DNA of 64,000 bases from positions 868,001 through 932,000 of the forward strand of contig JALBUN010000006.1 in assembly GCA_025174535.1 (NCBI GenBank). The letters are read 5' to 3'. Position numbers and translations under genes: made by a program. This document shows, in pieces, positions 56,561 through 64,000 of this stretch. Below the pieces are notes generated by a model. It was not told the origin of the DNA. It made no database searches and saw nothing but the letters and a program-made list of their open reading frames with translations. Position 1 is the first letter of the stretch. Each line of letters opens with the position of its first letter. Source of the stretch: Cantharellus purpuraceus (lineage: Eukaryota > Basidiomycota > Agaricomycetes > Cantharellales > Hydnaceae).

Positions 56561-58544
56561 CCATCTACCTCAAAAATTGATCACTGACTCGTGTGCTGAC
56601 GGAGTCAGTAACCCTGGACAAGCTATTCAAAAAAGTGAAACTGGATGTGTCGCTACTCAAGGAATTCAGCCAGAAATGTTGGGCACTGCAGCAGGATGGC
56701 AAGCAGTCCAAATTAGACCCAAAAGCAAAAATTTTCATATTTACTGGCATTTCTGAGGGGACTAAAGGCTACAGGTACTACAATCCAGCCACAAAGCAGG
56801 TTCAGACAAGCTGGAACGTCATATTTACAGCTGGTCCTGACCCCCTGCACAAGAGGTAATGATCTCACACCCAATGCAGCTCAAGGGGGAGAGTGCAGAG
56901 CAGGACAAGCCACACTTGAATGCAACATCATCACCCATACAGCCAGCCTCAAACCTGCCAGTACAGCCGCACCTGGACCCACCTCCAATCCACGATTGCA
57001 CAGTGGTGGAACCAAGAGAATGAAGCAGCCGCATTGCTGCTAAGCCACCAGTCAACTATTGACTCCTGAACAGTCCAGGAGCCTGTGGACCTCACAAATG
57101 GCAACACCATGTACCTAATGCCAGCAGCAACTACGCACTGGTAAGCGTGACCCTCACCGCAGTCCATGCAAGAAGTGCAGACACGTCTGGACTGGCCAGA
57201 ATGGCACAAATCAATGGACAGGGAGATCCAACAGCACCTAGACCTTGGGACCTACATTCTAGTGAACCTCCTGCTGAACAGAACTACGATTGCGAACAGA
57301 TGGGTTTTCAGGATCAAATGTGACCATCACGGCAGCATCGCCAGGCACAAGTCCTGACTAGCTGCCAAGGGATTCACCCAGATCCCCAGGCTCAACTTCG
57401 ATGAAACATTCACACCGGTGATGCGACTTGAAACCCTCTGAATCCTATTTGCTATTGCTGTAGAATATGACCTAGTCATACATGTGGTCAACATGGTAGG
57501 AGCGTACTTAAACAGAGATTTGGACAAGACCATCTACATGGTTCAGTCACCAGGATATGAAGATGGAACGGGCCATGTGTGCAAGCTGCTCAAGTCCATC
57601 TATGGACTGCAGCAATCAGGAAGAGTCTGGAATGAGAAACTCAACAAAGTGTTCATCGATCTAGATTTCAAACGGCTATATTTGGACCAGTGCGTTTACT
57701 TTAGACACAACAATACTGAAATTGTCATTGCTGCAGTTTATGTTGATGATATAGTTCTGTTCGCCTCTGGACTCACTGCCATAAACACCATCAAGACACA
57801 CCTAGCCAAGCACTTCACAATCATAGACCTTGGCGAACCAGACCAAATTGTTGGATTACAAGTCCTATGTGATCCAAACAAAGGGACCATTGCACTGACG
57901 CAATCTCAATATGTCAGAAGGATACTGGAACACTTTGGAATGGCAAAATCACATCCCATGTCCATGCCACTGGATCTGAACACCAAGTTGTCCAAAACAC
58001 CAGCTGAGAAAAGATATGACATACCCATGTATGGTGCCACCATTGGCTCACTCATGTATGTGGCCCTTGGGACATGACCAGACATAGCACATGCCATGCA
58101 ATGTCTTAGCCAATTTACCTCCAACCCAGCTCCTGAGCACTGGACAGCCATAAAACACGTCTTTCGCTACCTCAATGGTACCAGGTCTCTAGGCATCACC
58201 TACACTAAATCAGACTCTACAGAAGTCTTTGGGTATGCTGACACTGACTGGGGAAACAACCTCAACAACAGATGGTCTGTCACAGGCTATGTTTTTCTAG
58301 CCACTGGAGGACCCATCACATGGGCATCCAAGAAACAGCCCACCGTCACTATGTCAAGCATGGAAGCTGAGTACATGGCAGCTAGTCATGCCTCATGAGA
58401 AATTGCATGGCTTTGCTCACTATACACTGAATTGGACCTGCCCCTGGTGGAACCTACCACTCTGCACATCGACAGTCAGTCAGCCATCAATTTCTCTAAC
58501 AGTATTGGATTCCATGCGTGAAGCAAACACATTGATATTCAACA

Positions 58545-58992
58545 TGTTACGTACTAGGTCCAATTGGGGGTTGGAGATTGGGTTGGAGATTGGGTTGGAG
58601 GTTGGGAGTCAGAGAGGGAATCGGGGTACATTGGGGGTTGGAACGGACTTGGCTTCAGCTTATGTGCTGCACCCTCACTAATACCTGTGTCCGAGATTTC
58701 AGAGATGGAGTATGACTTAGATAGTTAGGATTAATAATTACTCCGGTGATGGGTCTCCAAGGCCAACGGCCTTACATGAGTATGTCTGAGTCCAACGGGG
58801 ACGGATGTCTGGGTTCCTATGGTGATGCTGATGCATCAATCGGAACCAGACACAGATGGGCAAGATTTGGCGGTGACAATCAGACAGATAAATGGAGACG
58901 TGATGGTTTCCAAATGGAGTATAGATTTCATATGCGCAGGGATCTGAGTGGATCGGATGGGGATCTGGGCATTAATGAATATAGTCATAACA
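58545..58992 (-). mobile_element. Solo LTR family A with perfect duplication CAACA
   Basis: 448 bp, internally shortened (the segment around the promoter core is missing), inserted in the copia RNase H between HIDIQ and HHYIRDK. CAACA lies at 58540-58544 and 58993-58997. Confidence 0.92.
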
Positions 58993-59151
58993 CAACACCA
59001 CTACATACGCGATAAAATAGCTTCTCACAAAGTTATGGTACAATACTGCGCTACCAATGACAATCTCACCAACGTATTCACCAAGTCACTGCCATGACTG
59101 AAGCACAAAGACCTAGTCACTTGAGTTGGCATATGTGAGGTTGAGGGGGAG

Positions 59152-59371
59152 TGTTGAGTGTTGAGGATTGCTGAGAGACCATGACAACCTCAGCCTGCCA
59201 ATGCATCAGACCGATGGCCATGATGGTTGCTTGGAAATGTGCACTGGATTACTATGTAGAGATCTCTATGTTTACTATAAGTACATGCATATTAGAATAC
59301 ACAATAATCATTGTACTATCTCTATAGTCACAAACCACCATTTTTCTTCCTCTTACACCTTTACATACAGA
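59152..59371 (+). mobile_element. LTR family U, 3' LTR (right end uncertain)
   Basis: Starts TGTTGAGTGTTGAGG after the polypurine tract, with a TATA-like ACTATAAGTACATG near 59273. Several ACA ends are possible between 59345 and 59371. Confidence 0.5.
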
Positions 59372-60557
59372 GCACATTTTTTCAGATGACACTTCATCAC
59401 ACACCATTTCAGCCCTTTCCACATTCACCTTCAGCTCCTTGGATTGTGTTGAATGATTCAAATCAGCCTTTCAAGATGATGTTGAATGGCATGAAGCCAT
59501 ATCTTGGGGTGACAACTCATTTGCTGTCCAGACTGATCTTGCTTTTCATCATAGACAACTCTACGTTCCAACCCCTCTTTGACTGGTTGGACATGGCAAT
59601 ATAAATGGGGGTGGGCAGAACCGCCACTAATAAGATCAAATACAACACTGGTGTTGGTTCTATGAGGAACATGAGGCAACACCCTACTAATATATATATA
59701 CAAATAGTAAACCCCTATAACATCTGAGACCTCCTTACTCATATGGCCTGTGCGTAGCCCGTACTCCGACCCGTGCTCTGACAGTAACACTACTGCCTGA
59801 TCTCCATATCAGGATCTGCAAAAGGAAGTTTGCCAGAGTCCATTAATAGTGCTCATCACTAGTGTTCACTGAACAACCAATATATACTTGGTCAAGTTCA
59901 GACTGACAAGTGAGAGACTAATCAAAGACATTACAGAAGTGGTGTTGGAATATTGACTGATAACACATGTTGAATCCTTGCTGAAAAATGCTCCCACCGA
60001 TAAGAACACTTTCTACTGAAACAGGTTTAGTGATTTCACCATGGAATTCCAGTGGTATTTCCATTGGCTGTGATGATTCACGGTGGGCTGAATCGTAGGT
60101 TTTCAGTGGGGTCACTTCACACAGTGTAAACATTTTTTTTTCTCAACTATCCCTAGACTAACCCTAGTACATGCAGATTCTGCTCACCTGCACAATTAGG
60201 CATGTTCCTGAATTGACCAGTATTGGCTTTTTCCAGCAAAGTGCAAACATGTGAAGGCGTCCATGTACATATACTGTATATGCAGACGTTGGCCTACACT
60301 GGAAAGATAATCGCTATTTTGTTTTATCACGGCTATCGCGCCATCAAGACATTGAAATTGCCCGACGCTAATTAGCAACGAATACACTCTAATCTAATCT
60401 ACGTTTTGCTTTTGTATTCCTGTCAAAACCCATTTTTAAGTTTACCAAAATGTTACAAATTCCGCCATATAAAGCCCACTATACAAACACCCGAATAAGC
60501 ATCAATGTTGTCAAGGGAAAGAAAATAAGCAAAACGCCACAATACAACTTACTGTGA
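59372..60557. other. Intergenic stretch, nothing recognised
   Basis: About 1.2 kb between the last retroelement and the first host gene. Moderate AT content, a short (TA)n near 59690 and no ORF with a recognisable domain. The right part (about 60400-60557) is presumably 3' UTR of the neighbouring minus-strand gene. Confidence 0.5.
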
Positions 60558-61568
60558 TCACCGTATCGGCGCAGCTCCAGGCGCCACTTCCTCCTTTTTT
60601 AGTGCCCATATCGACGATCCTCTCGTAAACGCCAGCGCCGCCTCGGACTCCTCCCTGCGCATAACAGACCCACGCGAGGAGTGTGGCGACGACGACGCAA
60701 TCGACGACGGAGGCGTCGCGGGACTGGGCGTACCATCATCCTCGTCTAGCATTGATGACGGAAGCAGAGGTCCCCGTCCTGGCCCTGGCGCGCGCCCACC
60801 GGGGCCGACAGATCCGCACCTGGATCCGTGGTCGAGCGTGTGCCCGTGCCCACCGCGCCAGGGAAGGTACTCGGACTCGGGAGAGGACGTCGTGGGGGAC
60901 TTGGGGCTGCAATAGAGATAATCTACCGTGTCGTTTGGTGGGGTTGGAATGGAGTGTGAATGCGAGTCTTGTTGCGTAGTGTTGGTGTGGCCCTGGAACT
61001 GGGAGGCCTGAGGGTGCGACGCGAATGGTTGTTGCGAGCCTTGAGCCGATTGGACGTGGGACGCGCCGAGGACCTGCGCCAGCATAGCAATGCGCTCTGC
61101 TTGTACACTCGCGGACACACCGTCGGTGTTGCCCTCGGCATCTGTAAATACGTCAATACCACGCAATGGCGTCGCATGGAAACGGCGTACAAGGAAAACA
61201 CGTCTGACACACTTTCCGTCTTCTCCAGTTCTGAAGGCAATAATAACATGAACACCAAAGTAGAAGCCTCGAACGATGCACGTACCAAATAATGACACTT
61301 TCTGCACACCCAGTCGCCAGGCTGTTGCTCAATAGGACCCCTGTTGCCGGTATTCAATATAGGGGGCGGCTGCGCGCCCACGCTGCCTGGAGGTCTGATT
61401 TGACCCTGCTCGGGGAGTGGTTCATTGTCGGGCCAGTAGAGCACGCAGGGAGCAAGAGGGTCGCCGGATATGTTCTGCACTTTGCCACCGATGCTGAAGG
61501 CACGGCCAGAGGGGGTAAGAATGGAAGGAAGCTTGAAAGCAACGGCAGCAGCTGCAACATTGATGGTG

Positions 61569-61599
<31 letters not shown>

Positions 61600-62999
61600 A
61601 AGAGGATCCGGCGGGGAAAGAAGTGGCAATGGGAGAGAGGGCGGTGGGAGAGAAAGAGGGCGCGGTGGGGGAGAACGACGAAGGGGCCTGAGAGAACGAA
61701 CGATGGATGGGAGAGAACGGGGGGGCGTTGGCGGCAGAAAAGGAATGGCGGGAAGGGGAGAAGGGGGCACTGGACGCAAAAGACGCGCCGTTGGGAAGAG
61801 AGGGCAAAGAGGGGACCTTGGGAAGAGCACGCTGGGGGGGTACGGCGGAGAGGGGAGAGGGAGGAATAAAGGTGGCGTGAGACTCAAAGTGATCTGTATG
61901 GGAAGAAGAGCAGGGCTGGATGACATCCAAGCGCGGGACAAAGTCGCTGGACTGCGCGCTGCCGTTGATGAACTCGGAGGGCGGGACGCCGCCGAAACGG
62001 GGGGACGAAACCACACGGGGCCAGGGGAACGACGCACTGGCGGCGGCGGAAGAGGGACCGGCGACGGGGCGGGGAGCACCGCAACCGATGCACACCATGT
62101 TGCGCATAAAGTTGTGGGCGGCACAGTTGAGGCTGGCACATCTGCGGCTAGAATGAGACCAAAGGGGGACGCGTGGACGGAAGCACTCACATCCAGTCGC
62201 CCTGGCGAAAGGTGTTGCGGGGGTTGGGGGGGTTGCTGGAGAGCGTGAAGGCAAACTCGTCGGGCGCGGCCGGCGTGTGGTCCGGACCACTTGGGCCCGG
62301 ACGAGAGAGATCGGTGGCAGGTGGGCGGGAGGGATCCTGGTGCGGAGAAGACACGGCGGGAAGGGACTGGAGGGGAGACATGGGGGTGAGAGGTGTGTGT
62401 ACGAGACAAAGAGACCCCTTACATGTCTCCTAAGGTCGAGTTTTCTCAATTTCTGAAAAGGCTCGAGATCGGCCTCGAGCGCTGTGGCGACGGACACGGA
62501 GCCGCCTGAGAGAGCCAGCGCGGCGGACGCCTGCAACCGGACAGATGAGCGTGGGAGAGAGGGGAGAAGCACGACGGACCTGCTCGTGCGACCGGAAGAC
62601 GGCCCAGACGGAATCCTCACACCCGGGTGGGCTGCCGCCGTACTCTTCGCGGAGGGCCCAGAGGGTGAGGGGGGAGTGGGGCGTGGCGAGGAAGAGGGAC
62701 GCGAGGTGGGAGACGGGGTCCTTTGGGAGGTTGAAGATCTGCGGGGCGGTCAGCGGACACAAGGAGGGGGTGCGTGCGTGCGCGCGCACCCGGATGACCC
62801 TGCTGCGGGACTGGATGAAGAGGTGGTAGGAGCCGCGGCCCATGAGGACGTTGGAGGAGGTGGTGGGGTGCGCGGGGGCAAACTCCTGGGGGGGCGTGGG
62901 CGGGGCGAGGTAGGGGAAGGGCATGGGCGGCGGGGGGGGCCGTGGACGGGGACACTGGAGAGAGTGGTGAGAAGAATAAATAAGCAGGGGGGCAGGCAT
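60558..62999 (-). CDS. RNA-binding protein with RRM-like region and two RanBP2 zinc fingers (Nrp1-like)
   Basis: Seven exons by in-frame GT..AG joins: about 62924-62790, 62738-62580, 62530-62423, 62366-62191, 62141-61286, 61230-61191, 61141-60558. This gives 685 residues from ATG 62924; ATG 62999 would add 25. Residues about 43-134 look like an RRM (VIRIFNLPKDP, VWAVFRSHEQASAAL). Zinc finger 1 (about 190-216) is assembled across an intron: GDWI-CASLNCAAHNFMRNMVCIGC. Finger 2 (about 468-492) spans two introns: GDWVCRKCHYL-NWRRRKVCQTCFP. A Ser/Pro-rich disordered stretch with a Ser run lies between, and the tail is Ser/Gly-rich. RanBP2 fingers of this type bind single-stranded RNA. The layout resembles fungal Nrp1-type proteins; orthology is inferred. 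The upstream helicase gene ends 176 bp away, same strand. Confidence 0.82.
61561..61612. repeat. GAG/GGA trinucleotide run encoding poly-Ser
   Basis: Plus-strand GAGGAGGAG run encoding, on the minus strand, about 13 Ser in the linker of the Nrp1-like protein. Likely length-variable. Confidence 0.8.
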
Positions 63000-63174
63000 G
63001 GTCATGGCGAGGAGACACCCATGGGGCACTCAATTTGGCATATGTACGACTCTAGCGTCTCTGATCCCGGAGAGATCCACAGCTGGGAGGAACAGAGGAG
63101 GCGGCACACAATCTGTCTTGGATCTGCCAAGACCACCCCCCCCGATGGCCTGAAACAGTGCACAGCCCTGTCTC

Positions 63175-63966
63175 CTATGTACACATGCGTCTATCCCCAC
63201 CCATCACCTTCACAGCCCCATTCGCCGCGAGCCACTCCACATACCGCACCCACTCCTGCCCCCCCCCACCCCTCAGCGTCCCCACACTCCCCACCACAAA
63301 CAGCCCCCGCCTGGCCCGCGTCAGCCCCACGTTCATCCGTCGTCGGTCCCCCAGAAATCCAATGTGTCCCGCCGCATTGTTCCGCACCGTCGAGAATATC
63401 ATCACCTCCTTCTCCCGCCCCTCAAACCCGTCCACCGTCTTCACCTCAATGTTCTCCACCTGCAGCGCACGCAGCGGCCCCAGCAACGTCTGCAGCTGGT
63501 CCCGATACGTCCCGTCCGTCTTCAGCAGTCGGCTTAACAGCGAAATCTGCGCCGCATACGGCGCAATGATGCCAATGTCGTTTCCCATCATCTTCTGTCC
63601 ACTCTGTTTAATACATTTATCTCCTAATGAGCATTTGTCGTGACTCTCACCGGGTTGTGCATCAACAAATCCTCGATCACTGCGCACACGATCCGCGCCT
63701 CGTTGCGATTCACCCGGCTCCGATCTTTCATCTCCTCGTTCCCCGCGTGATCCAGAAATATCAGCGATGGTCGGTGTCCTGTTTTTGGGTTCACCTCCAG
63801 GTGGCTCGACATGGGTGGCTCCAGCGTCGACGACACCTGCCCCTCTCCATCCACCGTCCCGTCAAACAGTGCATAGTTGTAAAACTCTGACGACGGGAAC
63901 CGCGACAGCGACGGGTGCATCCGGTACTGCACGTCCAGCATGATCCACGGCACCGCTGTCGTTGTA
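63175..63966 (-). CDS. Upf1/Nam7-type SF1 RNA helicase, C-terminal part
   Basis: Two exons visible, 63966-63651 and 63603-63175, joined over a 47-nt intron (GTGAGA...AACAG) that restores LLMHNP-SGQKMMGNDIG. Superfamily-1 helicase motifs in order: MLDVQYRMHP (motif IV region), NDIGIIAPYAAQ, VKTVDGFEGREKEVMIFSTVRNN (motif V) and GDRRRMNVGLTRARRGLFVVG (motif VI, arginine finger). The end VKVMGGDRRMCT is short. An ATP-dependent RNA (or DNA/RNA) helicase of the Upf1/Sen1/Dna2 group. The exact member cannot be fixed because the N-terminal Cys/His domain and Walker A are outside the window. Upstream sequence is an intron with a (GT)n run. Confidence 0.85.
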
Positions 63967-63971
63967 CTTAG

Positions 63972-63991
63972 CACACACACACACACACACA
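63972..63991. repeat. (AC)n/(GT)n microsatellite in an intron
   Basis: About ten AC units directly upstream of the intron acceptor CTAAG (63971-63967) of the helicase gene. On the coding strand it serves as part of the acceptor tract. Confidence 0.85.
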
Positions 63992-64000
63992 TGTTCCCAT

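Larger units (their letters stand above)
55604..59140 (+). pseudogene. Copia family U: integrase, RT, RNase H remnant with two LTR insertions
   Basis: Integrase from RDLTISDVWGPAHTM and YFVTFTDGKSRRTAVYF, broken by frameshifts, through AEQINRTVVEHTRAMITQ to WKEVIAYAV (56050), where LTR T is inserted. It resumes YLKN and runs through FSQKCWALQQDGKQSKLDPKAK. RT is at 57166-58080 with AAVYVDDIVLFASG at 57740 (catalytic residues intact) and a TGA before PDIAHAM. RNase H has YADTDWGNNLNN and SSMEAEYMAASHAS. It is cut by LTR A at 58545-58992 and ends in TNVFTKSLP near 59095. gag and protease are missing. The polypurine tract GAGGTTGAGGGGGAG lies before the LTR. Confidence 0.85.

Noticed and set aside
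61354..62409. Pro-rich minus-strand ORF of about 350 codons overlapping the Nrp1-like gene
   Set aside because: Wrong frame of GC-rich exons. The spliced frame alone gives both zinc fingers.

Overview
The window looks like nuclear DNA of a filamentous basidiomycete, most likely an agaricomycete (inference). The evidence is spliceosomal introns of about 47-56 nt with GT..AG ends in the two host genes, chromodomain-bearing Ty3/gypsy elements, several Ty1/copia lineages, and no bacterial gene organisation.

From 1 to about 59.4 kb the window is a nested retrotransposon graveyard. Going left to right it holds: a copia fragment (229-3105); a deleted gypsy family-A element (3687-7688); an inverted duplication of a family-A 5' end (7690-8877); a long family-A chromovirus (8301-16118); a nearly complete copia (16119-21608) holding a solo LTR; a copia of another family (21892-27858) inserted into a third copia (21609-29509, with LTR to 30206); gypsy and LTR scraps; a copia with a 412-bp inversion (31691-35640); an LTR inserted in an LTR (35922-37389); a hairpin-dense gag-like pseudogene with its leader (38832-40704); a third gypsy family (41057-43209); a reverse-strand family-A gypsy (46059-50393); a second chromovirus lineage D (50768-55304); and a copia (55604 to about 59371) with two LTR insertions. 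Six solo LTRs keep perfect 5-bp target-site duplications, so the order of nesting can be read. Nearly all element ORFs carry stops, frameshifts or truncations, and many differences between copies look like CpG decay.

Two features go beyond ordinary decay. (1) Two different chromovirus lineages carry, between the chromodomain end of pol and the 3' LTR, an ANTISENSE gene. It encodes a charged coiled-coil protein with a GAL4-type six-cysteine Zn cluster. In one lineage it has a TATA box just inside the LTR; in the other, a spliceosomal intron lies in the middle of the cluster. (2) The 39.0-40.7 kb segment is packed with short perfect hairpins, across both a broken gag-like ORF and its leader. 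The family-A LTR also shows the signature of Tf1-type self-primed reverse transcription, and the copia families carry a primer-binding site for the anticodon region of initiator tRNA-Met.

From about 60.5 kb the sequence becomes GC-rich and holds two ordinary host genes on the minus strand. One is a seven-exon RNA-binding protein with an RRM-like region and two RanBP2-type zinc fingers (Nrp1-like). Upstream of it is the C-terminal part of a Upf1/Nam7-type superfamily-1 helicase that runs off the right edge.
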